Notes under the pieces: generated by a model
The model's database searches: none
The model's input: only the letters and a program-made list of their open reading frames with translations
Told to the model about the DNA's origin: nothing
Translations under genes and position numbers: made by a program
Assembly (NCBI GenBank): GCA_902786615.1
Contig: CADADE010000005.1
Span: forward strand, 1-64,000
From: Oscillospiraceae bacterium
GTDB taxonomy: Bacteria > Bacillota_A > Clostridia > Oscillospirales > Oscillospiraceae
Reading direction: 5' to 3'
DNA: 64,000 bases
Shown here: positions 42,067-50,112 of the stretch, in pieces
Numbering within the stretch: the stretch's first letter is position 1
Layout: each line of letters starts with the position of its first letter

Positions 42067-42831
42067 GTGACAAAAAACAAGATCCTGCTGATCGCCCAGA
42101 CGCTTTTGTGCGTGACGCTGGTGATCATGTTGGCCGTGTCTGCCGTCGGGATCTACCGCAGCGGCATGGCGGAGAAAAACGACAATCCGCTGGCCTGGGT
42201 CTATACCCGAGAAAAGGTGGGCGCGGCGCTCAAGCCAGTGCTGCCGGTTTTCCTCGCGTCTTTGGCAGTGACGGCGGTTTGCGCCGTGATGCAGGTGCGC
42301 GACGAGGATGCGGACAAGCCCGTCCAGGATATCGAGCTGAACCGCGATCTCATGCGCGCCCGGGTCGCGCAGCCGAGCGAGGAGATGAAAAAGGAGCAGG
42401 CTATCCAGAAAAAGCTCCTGTACGGCGGCTGGGGCGTCTTTGCCCTCTGCATGCTGCCGATCCTGCTCTATATGACAAACGCCGCGCATTTCCCGAACGG
42501 CGATCTGGAGCAGGTGATCGGGGCGCTGGCGCTGCATGTGTTCCCGTGGATCATCCTGGGACTCGCGGCGCTGATGGTTTCCACCGTTTTGCAGGGAAAG
42601 AGCATCCGGCGCGAGTATGACGCCATCCTGGCACGCATCAGGGAAGAAAAGGCGGCCGGGATACAGGCAGAGCCGAAGAGCGCGGCTCCCGCGCGGAATG
42701 TGAACGCGGTGCGTATTGTCCTGCTGGTGCTTGCCGTGGTGTTCATCATCGTCGGCATCCGCAACGGCAGTATGATGGCGGTCGTCAACAAGGCGATCAG
42801 AATTTGCACGGAGTGTGTTGGCCTTGGATAA
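42067..42831 (+). CDS. Four-helix membrane protein of unknown function (CD1871A-like C-terminus)
   Basis: A 254-residue protein starting GTG at 42067 with AAGGAG 10 bases upstream. Hydrophobic helices occur at ~7-28, ~57-75, ~117-135 and ~143-165, and a last one near 217-235. The C-terminal segment VRIVLLVLAVVFIIVGIRNG followed by CTECVGLG resembles small clostridial CXXC-containing membrane proteins found beside NapH/NosR-like ferredoxin proteins. The CTEC motif may interact with redox partners. Overlaps the next gene by 17 bases. Confidence 0.65.
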   Translation: MTKNKILLIAQTLLCVTLVIMLAVSAVGIYRSGMAEKNDNPLAWVYTREKVGAALKPVLPVFLASLAVTAVCAVMQVRDEDADKPVQDIELNRDLMRARVAQPSEEMKKEQAIQKKLLYGGWGVFALCMLPILLYMTNAAHFPNGDLEQVIGALALHVFPWIILGLAALMVSTVLQGKSIRREYDAILARIREEKAAGIQAEPKSAAPARNVNAVRIVLLVLAVVFIIVGIRNGSMMAVVNKAIRICTECVGLG

Positions 42832-44860
42832 TATCAAAACCTCCTGGTGGGCTTCCCACCGTCCGTCCAAGAGACGGCTTGTGCAGCTCTATTGCGCACT
42901 GCTCTATAACGCCCATTTGAAGGGCTTTCTCGAAGGGGAAATCTACAAGAGCAAGACCCCGACCACCAAGGGGATCTGCGTGCCGGGCTTCAACTGCTAC
43001 TCCTGCCCCGGCGCTGTCGGCGCGTGCCCTCTGGGCTCCCTGCAAAACGCCATCGGCACCACAAACAAGCAGATCGGCTTCTATGTTTTCGGCATTCTCA
43101 TGCTCTACGGGCTGATTCTCGGCCGCACGATCTGCGGCTGGCTCTGCCCGCTGGGGCTGATTCAGGAGCTGCTGCACAAGATCCCCACGCCGAAGCTCAA
43201 AAAGAACCGCGTGACGCGCGCCCTTTCTTATCTCAAGTACATCATCCTCGCCGTTTTTGCCGTCGGCATTACGGCCTGGTACGGCATTGCCCACGGTGTG
43301 GCGGTGCCCGGCTTCTGCAAGTACATCTGCCCCGCCGGCACCTTTGAGGGGGCAATCTTCCTGCTCTCAAATCCCGCCCGCGCGGGAGACTTCTCCATGC
43401 TGAACATCCTCTTCACGCGCAAGTTCGTGATCATGCTTGTCATCGGCCTTGCCTGCGTGTTCTGCTATCGCAGCTTCTGCCGCTTCCTGTGCCCTCTCGG
43501 CGCGATCTACGGCTTTTTCAGCAAGCTCGCCGTCGTCGGCGTGAAGGTGGACCCCACCCGCTGCAACCACTGCGGCGCGTGCGTGAGAAACTGCGGCATG
43601 GATGTGCGCCATGTGGGCGATCATGAGTGCATCCACTGCGCCAAGTGCATGGATGTGTGCAATCAGAAAGCCATCAGCCTCAAGGCAGGCAGCTTCACGC
43701 TCAAGGCGCCCGCGGGCGGCTGCGCGGATGACAAGCCTGATTCCGAGGCCAAACGCAAAAAACTTGGCAAAATCGCCTGGGGCGTCGCCCTGGCGGTGCT
43801 GTGCGCAGCCCTTGTCTACTATAACTTCCTCGACCCGAACATCAAAAAGGCCGACACAAGCGAGCCTGCCGCGACGCAGACCGCCGCGGAGGAAGCGGCC
43901 CCGGCGGACTGGTCGAGCGACGCACCTGCCGGCAACCAGCCCGGGCAGCAGCTTGCCGACTTCACCATTACCTGCCTTGACGGCAGCGAGTTCCACCTGG
44001 CCGACCAGCGCGGCAAGCCCGTGTTCATTAACCTCTGGGCAACCTACTGCGGTCCCTGCGTGAAGGAGCTGCCGTATTTCAGCGAGCTCTACAAGAACCA
44101 CGAGGACGATATCGCCATGCTGGCCCTGCACTCGGACATCGTGGACGACGATCCGCAGGAATATCTGAACGAGCACGGCAAGGACTGGGTCATGCCTTTC
44201 GCCGTGGAGAAAGACGACGAGGCGATCTGGAACATCGTGGGCGGCACGACCGCCATGCCGCAGACCATCGTCCTGAACCGCCATGGCGAGGTGATCTACA
44301 ACCAGCGCGGCTCCGTGACGCCCGAGATGCTTGAGACCCTGTACGCCCAGGCGGCCGAGGGCGGGGCTGCGGATGCCTCCGCCTCGCAGACAGCCCCGGC
44401 GGACTGGTCGAGCGACGCACCTGCCGGCAATCAGCCCGGGCAGCAGCTTGCCGACTTCACCATCACCTGTCTTGACGGCAGCGAGTTCCACCTGGCCGAC
44501 CAGCGCGGCAAGCCAGTATTTATCAATCTCTGGGCAACCTACTGCGGTCCCTGTGTGAAGGAGCTGCCGCATTTCAGCGAGCTCTACAAGAACCACGAGG
44601 GCGATATCGCCATGCTGGCCCTGCACTCGGACATTGTGGACGACGATCCGCAGGAGTACCTGAACGAGCACGGCAAGGACTGGGTCATGCCTTTCGCCGT
44701 GGAGAAAGACGACGAGGCGATCTGGAACATCGTGGGCGGCACGACAGCCATGCCGCAGACTATCGTCCTGAACCGCCATGGCGAGGTGATCTACAACCAG
44801 CGCGGCTCTGTGACACCCGAGATGCTGGAGACCCTGTACGCCCAGGCGACAGAAAAGTAA
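42815..44860 (+). CDS. NapH/NosR-like 4Fe-4S membrane protein fused to two TlpA thioredoxin domains
   Basis: A 681-residue protein. The start is a GTG/TTG cluster at 42815-42826, close after GGAG, so the exact codon is uncertain. Residues ~1-240 hold several helices with Cys motifs (CYSCPGAVGACPLGS, CGWLCPLGLIQE, CKYICPAGT, CRFLCPLGAIYG). Residues ~250-285 are two 4Fe-4S motifs (CNHCGACVRNCGM, CIHCAKCMDVC). After another helix (~310-330) come two TlpA/ResA domains, each with WATYCGPCVKELP. The two domains are nearly identical, from a 456-base duplication. It should carry electrons across the membrane to exported thiols or disulfides. Confidence 0.88.
   Translation: MLALDNIKTSWWASHRPSKRRLVQLYCALLYNAHLKGFLEGEIYKSKTPTTKGICVPGFNCYSCPGAVGACPLGSLQNAIGTTNKQIGFYVFGILMLYGLILGRTICGWLCPLGLIQELLHKIPTPKLKKNRVTRALSYLKYIILAVFAVGITAWYGIAHGVAVPGFCKYICPAGTFEGAIFLLSNPARAGDFSMLNILFTRKFVIMLVIGLACVFCYRSFCRFLCPLGAIYGFFSKLAVVGVKVDPTRCNHCGACVRNCGMDVRHVGDHECIHCAKCMDVCNQKAISLKAGSFTLKAPAGGCADDKPDSEAKRKKLGKIAWGVALAVLCAALVYYNFLDPNIKKADTSEPAATQTAAEEAAPADWSSDAPAGNQPGQQLADFTITCLDGSEFHLADQRGKPVFINLWATYCGPCVKELPYFSELYKNHEDDIAMLALHSDIVDDDPQEYLNEHGKDWVMPFAVEKDDEAIWNIVGGTTAMPQTIVLNRHGEVIYNQRGSVTPEMLETLYAQAAEGGAADASASQTAPADWSSDAPAGNQPGQQLADFTITCLDGSEFHLADQRGKPVFINLWATYCGPCVKELPHFSELYKNHEGDIAMLALHSDIVDDDPQEYLNEHGKDWVMPFAVEKDDEAIWNIVGGTTAMPQTIVLNRHGEVIYNQRGSVTPEMLETLYAQATEK
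43898..44353 (+). repeat. Intragenic duplication, first TlpA unit
   Basis: Copies 44393-44848 in the same frame with a 495-base period. The 152-residue translations differ at about two positions (Tyr/His and Asp/Gly). Confidence 0.9.
44393..44848 (+). repeat. Intragenic duplication, second TlpA unit
   Basis: Second copy, joined to the first by a 39-base Ala/Gly-rich linker. A few silent changes separate the copies, which points to a recent duplication or gene conversion. Confidence 0.9.
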
Positions 44861-44872
44861 AAGGGGAGCGCA

Positions 44873-45472
44873 ATGAAGCTTGAAGAGCTCGAATGGACGC
44901 GGCAGCCGGCCTGCTGCGTGATCGGCCCGGACAGAATCGAGATCACGACCGCGCCGCATACGGATCTCTGGCAGAGAACGTATTATCACTTTCGCAATGA
45001 CAATGCCCCAGTGCTGCAAATGGAGACGGAGGAGAAGTATTTCTCCTTCGTCGTGAAAACGGATTTCTCCGGGAGCTGCCGCCGCTTTGACCAGTGCGGG
45101 ATCGCAGTATATCTGAATTCGGATAACTGGCTCAAGGGGTCGGTGGAATACGAGAACGAGTCCTTCCAGCACCTGGGCTCCGTCGTGACCAACCACGGCT
45201 ATTCCGACTGGGCGACGACGGCGATCCCGGCGGACGTGAAAACCATGTGGTACCGCCTCAGCCGCCGGGAGGATGACTATTGCATCGAATGCTCACGGGA
45301 CGGCGTCCGTTTCTCGCAGATGCGCGTGTGCCACCTGTGGGAGGGCGCGGGAAAAATCCGCTTCGGCATATACGCATGCAGCCCGGAGGATTCCAGCTTC
45401 ACGGCAGTGTTCACGGATTTCAAAATCACGGACTGCGCCTGGCCGGCGCATGACGGCCAGCAGCCTGATTGA
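44873..45472 (+). CDS. DUF1349 (concanavalin-like) protein
   Basis: A 199-residue protein with AAAAGGGGAG before the ATG, 12 bases after the ferredoxin-TlpA gene. It is a DUF1349/YgcG-like lectin-fold protein: ITTAPHTDLWQRTYYHF, FDQCGIAVYLNSDNWLKGSV, YENESFQHLGSVVTNHGYSD, MRVCHLWEGAGKIRFGIYAC. The family is usually cytosolic and of unclear role. It closes this + strand operon before a strong terminator. Confidence 0.85.
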   Translation: MKLEELEWTRQPACCVIGPDRIEITTAPHTDLWQRTYYHFRNDNAPVLQMETEEKYFSFVVKTDFSGSCRRFDQCGIAVYLNSDNWLKGSVEYENESFQHLGSVVTNHGYSDWATTAIPADVKTMWYRLSRREDDYCIECSRDGVRFSQMRVCHLWEGAGKIRFGIYACSPEDSSFTAVFTDFKITDCAWPAHDGQQPD

Positions 45473-45483
45473 AAAAGAAGCAA

Positions 45484-45533
45484 AATATGGGGGGTACAGC
45501 AGGAAAAGCTGCACCCCCCATATTATTTTTTTC
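45484..45533. terminator. Strong terminator between convergent genes
   Basis: AATATGGGGGGT (45484-45495) pairs with ACCCCCCATATT (45513-45524), with an inner CAGC/GCTG stem and eight T after it. Confidence 0.9.
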
Positions 45534-45549
45534 TTTCCGAGGGTCCCCC

Positions 45550-46545
45550 TTATGCTGCCTTGCGGTGCAGGGTGGACAGAATGCGGTCAGCCTGCCTCAC
45601 AGCGATCTCGCCGTCGAGCCAGAACGATATCTCCATCAAGTCATTGCCGTTTTCAAAGAGATAGTTGGCAACCGAATACATCTGGCCCTCATCTTCCTCG
45701 TAAGAAACATAGGACGCCAGGAGAATGTCGTTGACCGTGCGGTAATCCACACGCTCGGCTTCGTAAAGCCGGGCTTCCCCGATCGCATATTCCTCCAGCG
45801 TGTGGCCTTCTCTGTCCCACTGGTACACATCGAAATCAAGCGGGCTGCTCTCACTGTAATAGTAGCCGACCGCGCTTGCCTCGAGATCCTCTTCGCTCAG
45901 CTCCCCGGCCTTGTAGCCGACGGGAACCGACAGATAGAACGGGGAACTGCCAAGCTGCAGATCATAGCTTTCCACTGCAGACAGGGTGCTGAGGATCGTT
46001 GTCGCCTCCTGCTCGGCGTTTTCACCGTCGAGCCAGAACACGATCTCGATACACTCGCTGCCCTCCTCCATCAGCGCTGCCATCACATCGTACTCGATCC
46101 CGTCATAAACCTCCCGGGACTTATAGACTCCGACTTCAATGCCGTTGATTTTCCGCGTGCGCACACTGCCGCCGTTAAAGTCAGCGGCGGTCTTTTCCAC
46201 GTATTCCTCGAAAGTCAATTCCGGGTGAGGTCTGGGGAACTGATAGATGTCAAAATCCATTTTGGAGTTGGGGCTGAAGAAATAGGCGACCTGATTGGCC
46301 TGCACCTCCTCGATGGTGACGTCTCCATTGCGGTAGGAGTGCGGCACGCTGATGGCATAGCTGGAGGAGCCCAGCTGAAGCTGCATGAGCTCGTAATCGG
46401 CAGATGCCTGCGGTGCGTCAGCAACCGCCGTCTGCGCCGCGGGAGCGGCCTCTTCATCGGCAAAGGCGCTCCCGCCAAAGCACAGGGCCGCGAGCATAAG
46501 GAGTACGCAAAGCACCCCGAAACCGGCATTCAGCTTTTTTTTCAT
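45550..46545 (-). CDS. Secreted protein with internal tandem duplication
   Basis: A 331-residue protein with a signal peptide (AGFGVLCVLLMLAALCFGGS, cleavage after AFA). The mature part is two related domains: LQLGSSSYAISVPHSYRNGD... MDFDIYQF and LQLGSSPFYLSVPVGYKAGE... LDFDVYQW, each ending with a motif like EIVFWLDGE or EISFWLDGE and a terminal ILSTL. The domain resembles PsbP/DcrB-like stress-protein folds, but I am not sure. It follows the MscS-type gene by 54 bases and probably shares its transcript. Confidence 0.75.
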   Translation of the reverse strand: MKKKLNAGFGVLCVLLMLAALCFGGSAFADEEAAPAAQTAVADAPQASADYELMQLQLGSSSYAISVPHSYRNGDVTIEEVQANQVAYFFSPNSKMDFDIYQFPRPHPELTFEEYVEKTAADFNGGSVRTRKINGIEVGVYKSREVYDGIEYDVMAALMEEGSECIEIVFWLDGENAEQEATTILSTLSAVESYDLQLGSSPFYLSVPVGYKAGELSEEDLEASAVGYYYSESSPLDFDVYQWDREGHTLEEYAIGEARLYEAERVDYRTVNDILLASYVSYEEDEGQMYSVANYLFENGNDLMEISFWLDGEIAVRQADRILSTLHRKAA

Positions 46546-46599
46546 TTTTTTCTCATCCTTTTCTCGTGCGTCGTCCAGGTTGTGTGAGCAGGCCTGCCG

Positions 46600-49491
46600 T
46601 TACAGGGGAAGCTGATCTCCGCCGATCGGCTTGATGTCATTTTCCGAGAGGATCTTATAGCTGAGCGATATGGACTCGAGCCGAACCACTCCCCAATCGC
46701 TGACATCGCAGAACGAGGCAAACAACAGCTCATACTGGCCCCACCGGATCTTGTTTATTCCAAGACATACGGGGCCCTGGAGCAGCTTGTCGCCGAGCTC
46801 TTCCCGGAAGCGGCTGCCGCTGCCCACAATCAGAGACTTAGCCTTCTCCGCGTCCACATACTGCGGCAGACCGATCGTCCATTTGGCCTGTGTGGTTTCG
46901 CGGCTGAGATTGTAGAAGCCGACCATATTGGAGTTGCTGATAACCTTTGAGCGGTTATCATAGCTGGCCCGTGTTGTGCGCAGGCCGATATGCTCTACCT
47001 TTCCCAGAAAGCCGTCGATTTCAATGTACTCTCCGATGCGTACCTGATCCTCCATAATCAGAAAGACGCCGCTGACAAGATCGCTGACGATGCTCTGCGA
47101 TCCATAGCCTATGATCAAGGAAATAACGCCGGCGGATGTGAGGATCACGCTCGTGTTCACGCCAAGCTCATGCAGCGAGTAGATCACGACGATAACCGTC
47201 AAAAGGAATTGGAAAATGCTGATGATCAGGTCACTGAAGGTTTCGGCACGGGAATCCATTTTGGAGGACAGCGTCTTCATGATCGACTTCAGGATCCGCA
47301 TGCTGATGGCCAGGAACAATACGCTCAGAAGAATGGTTGTAAACGAGAAAATGCTGGGCTCCCGCTGCCACTGGTGCGAGAACAGATAATCCGCCATCGG
47401 GTGTGGAGAGAAGAGCGCGTCGCCAAAGTAAAAGACGACCAGCAGCATACACAGAGACCACACCAGATCTGAGCTGTGCTTTCTAACCTCTATGCGAAGC
47501 TCCTGCTCTTCGGCGGATGGGAGGGCTTTGTCCTGCGAGAAAGCCCGGATCAGCGAGAACCGGGAGGGCGCTTTCGCAGTCTCCTCTTCTACCGGCGTGC
47601 CGTCGTACGGATAGATGCACGTGGCGCAGAAAATCAGCAGCGTGCAGAAAAGGATTTCCGGAATGATTACACGAAGGTCGTTCTTGATGGGCTCCGTGAA
47701 AACCTCAGGCTGTTCGGCGCTGATGAGGATGTGATTGTCATCCGTCATGGTGTTCAGGTAGTAGGAATAACCGCTGATGGTCTGCAAGCCGCAGTAGCGG
47801 TTCATCATCACGGTTTGAGGCAGGGTGTTCGCAATGGGCCGCGTGGTCTGGGACGTCGCGGTGGCCCAGAGAAGCGTCTCGGGCGTCGAGGTATAGGTAT
47901 GCATTTTCGCATAGGTTTCGGTGTTGATCCTGAGAAGCGCGGTGTTGATGTCCGTCTGTTCCTTCATCGCTACCAGGCTGTCGTCCGGCAAGGTGACGTA
48001 AATCAGGCCGGGTTTATGGAACATGCGGCGCGATGCCGCGTAAAATCCGCTCTTGTCCGGTAATTCCCCCATCATGCCGGTGTCCGCCTGCCGGAGAAGA
48101 TTCCAAAGAATGTACTCCTCGTCTTCCGGATTCTCACTGATCTTATACCCGACATATAAGTCCGTTGACATGGTGGAGACGCCATCTGCGCCATAGATCG
48201 TCACACTGCTCAGATTCATGCGCTGCGCCAGATCCATGAGGACCTCCTGCGTGAAGTCTTCTCCCATATAATCGGCGAACATGTCGATCATATAGATGTG
48301 GCCCATGAGGACCTGCTTGTATAAAGACTCCATCTTTGCCCATTCCTCATCATTGAGCTCAAGCTCTTTGACAAAGGCGCTGAGCTTTTTCTCCATCCTG
48401 ACATTATGATTGATGTAGTTCGTCAGCAATGGCAGATAGGAGGTGAACAGCAAGGCGGCCAGTATGCCCGTCAACAGCAGCGGCTGGATCTGCCGCATCA
48501 TGGGAAGATGGATACAGTGCTTCTTCCCGAGCCGCAGACGCGCTTTCGCATCCAGCAGGGCCAGCGCTTTTTTCCGGAGGCTGCGCGAGCGAAACCAGAT
48601 AAAGGAAAAGATGATAATGATCAGAAGATGGATCGGTGTCGTTTTATCCAGCGTGTCATTAAAAACGGTACTGAACGGTACATATACGAATACCGAATAG
48701 CGATCCAGCAGCCGGCTCTTCATAAAATAGACGCCGGAGAGCAGACCGCGTCCCCGGAGAAAGCCCGCCTGGATGCCGTCCGTCGCCTTGCTGTTGAGCT
48801 CCTCGTTATAGGTGATCTGGCTTTCGTCCAGAAAATTGTACGGCATCTCAGAGGACGAGATCATGATCTCACCCGTAGTGTTCTCGACAATGTACAAAGA
48901 GCTCGGAACAGCATCCGCAATACGCGGAAAGTCCACGCTGTAAATATTGGGAAATTCTGTCCACTTGATGAACAACCAGCCATGCTTCAGACGGGTTGCA
49001 TTATAGACCAACTCACCCTCAGACAGCATTCCGAGCGTTTTGAGCATACGCGTCTGGCTCTTGTTCAGGGAAAACGGCTCGGCCTTTTCTGTGGTGATGA
49101 CATTGCCCTCGTCGGGGAAGTAGTAGAGGTCGTCGGCCTCCCAGTTGTATTTGCAGGCTTCGAGCGTCTCCGCGCTTACTCCGAGATAATCGAAAAACGG
49201 CTGCGCCAGCTCTGCGTACATGACGGTTTCCGAGTCTCTGAGGTTTACAAAGGCATCTCCGAGACTGCCCTCAAAGGTGATGAGGCTTCGCAGCGAGTAC
49301 ATGGAGTTGCGCAGAGACGCGTAAGCGGAATCCCGCTCGATCCCATACTGCTTATAGGTGAAAAAGCCCATGGTCAGAACGAGGGTCAGGATCAGCAGGA
49401 TGGCAAAGAATCTGGAGAAAGCTTTTTCCCGCCTGGTCATTTTACCGGATTCTTGTGTTTCGGGGGTCGCGTTCGCATTCTTTTTCTTCAT
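46600..49491 (-). CDS. Large sensor-MscS mechanosensitive channel protein
   Basis: A 963-residue protein from the ATG at 49491. A longer open frame exists upstream but lacks a ribosome site. A helix at ~28-46 is followed by an extracellular domain (~200 residues), a central helix near 265-285, another pair near 320-345, a second extracellular domain (~230 residues), a helix near 600, then a four- to five-helix MscS core: SVILTSAGVISLIIGYGSQS, DLVSGVFLIMEDQVRIGEYI and GFLGKVEHIGLRTT are the pore helix and beta domain. The two outer regions look like Cache-type sensors. It may couple ligand sensing to channel gating; that is inference. Confidence 0.8.
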   Translation of the reverse strand: MKKKNANATPETQESGKMTRREKAFSRFFAILLILTLVLTMGFFTYKQYGIERDSAYASLRNSMYSLRSLITFEGSLGDAFVNLRDSETVMYAELAQPFFDYLGVSAETLEACKYNWEADDLYYFPDEGNVITTEKAEPFSLNKSQTRMLKTLGMLSEGELVYNATRLKHGWLFIKWTEFPNIYSVDFPRIADAVPSSLYIVENTTGEIMISSSEMPYNFLDESQITYNEELNSKATDGIQAGFLRGRGLLSGVYFMKSRLLDRYSVFVYVPFSTVFNDTLDKTTPIHLLIIIIFSFIWFRSRSLRKKALALLDAKARLRLGKKHCIHLPMMRQIQPLLLTGILAALLFTSYLPLLTNYINHNVRMEKKLSAFVKELELNDEEWAKMESLYKQVLMGHIYMIDMFADYMGEDFTQEVLMDLAQRMNLSSVTIYGADGVSTMSTDLYVGYKISENPEDEEYILWNLLRQADTGMMGELPDKSGFYAASRRMFHKPGLIYVTLPDDSLVAMKEQTDINTALLRINTETYAKMHTYTSTPETLLWATATSQTTRPIANTLPQTVMMNRYCGLQTISGYSYYLNTMTDDNHILISAEQPEVFTEPIKNDLRVIIPEILFCTLLIFCATCIYPYDGTPVEEETAKAPSRFSLIRAFSQDKALPSAEEQELRIEVRKHSSDLVWSLCMLLVVFYFGDALFSPHPMADYLFSHQWQREPSIFSFTTILLSVLFLAISMRILKSIMKTLSSKMDSRAETFSDLIISIFQFLLTVIVVIYSLHELGVNTSVILTSAGVISLIIGYGSQSIVSDLVSGVFLIMEDQVRIGEYIEIDGFLGKVEHIGLRTTRASYDNRSKVISNSNMVGFYNLSRETTQAKWTIGLPQYVDAEKAKSLIVGSGSRFREELGDKLLQGPVCLGINKIRWGQYELLFASFCDVSDWGVVRLESISLSYKILSENDIKPIGGDQLPL

Positions 49492-49543
49492 AAACTTTCC
49501 AGTCCTTATCAGAAAATGTAAGCCGCGGCAGTCAATTTCCATG

Positions 49544-49610
49544 TTATTAATTCGGCAATTAAATAACCGCAAATTTCTTACAGAAACATAAGAAATTGCC
49601 GAATTAATAA
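49544..49610. repeat. Inverted repeat (17-bp arms)
   Basis: TTATTAATTCGGCAATT (49544-49560) and AATTGCCGAATTAATAA (49594-49610) are perfect complements around 33 bases, directly upstream of the MscS-type gene. Confidence 0.8.
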
Positions 49611-49680
49611 TTGCCACATTTTTCGGTTGCCCCGCCAGGGGCCTCCGGCCGTACAGCTCTATGATATGGGGATATCTAAT

Positions 49681-49703
49681 TGCCGGAGTAATAATAAATA
49701 TAG
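49681..49703. repeat. Copy of a short dispersed repeat
   Basis: TGCCGGAGTAATAATA here matches 11633-11648 exactly and is followed by (AA)TATAG in both. Confidence 0.65.
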
Positions 49704-50112
49704 CAGGAGAAGCAGGGATATGCAATGCCGAAATTAACGATGGAGGTCAATGCGCGCTGCGGCTTGATGGGCAAAGAGCTGACATAATATAAAACCTGTG
49801 ATATTTTATCTATAGAATTTGGTGATATCTGCTTCGCAGCATTCTGTGGTTTTCGGCTGGTCGATCTGGGGATCGACCCCTTCAATTTTGCATGCATATA
49901 CGTTTTGAGATAAGCTCTTTTTCGGTGCGCCCGCGGGGCACAGAAAAAACGCTGCTGGGATAAATCAAGCTTGTACCTTCAGAAAAAAACTGCGCGACAA
50001 ATCAAAACCCCTCTTGACGAAAATCGAAAAAGGTAGGATTATTAGAGTCAGGAGAATACTGCGCATTTGCGCGCAATGCCGATATGATATGGATAAAGGA
50101 ATGGGTTCAAAT
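49704..50112. other. A+T-rich intergenic region upstream of polyphosphate kinase
   Basis: No convincing gene. A possible promoter has TTGACG at 50014-50019 and an A+T-rich -10 near 50038-50043. This supports the internal start codon chosen for the kinase. Confidence 0.4.

Noticed and set aside
43367..45196. 609-codon open frame on the minus strand
   Set aside because: Mirror of the ferredoxin-TlpA gene; its repeats simply reflect the duplicated TlpA DNA.
49676..49897. 73-codon open frame on the minus strand upstream of the polyphosphate kinase
   Set aside because: No ribosome site, no recognisable domain, and it overlaps a dispersed repeat.
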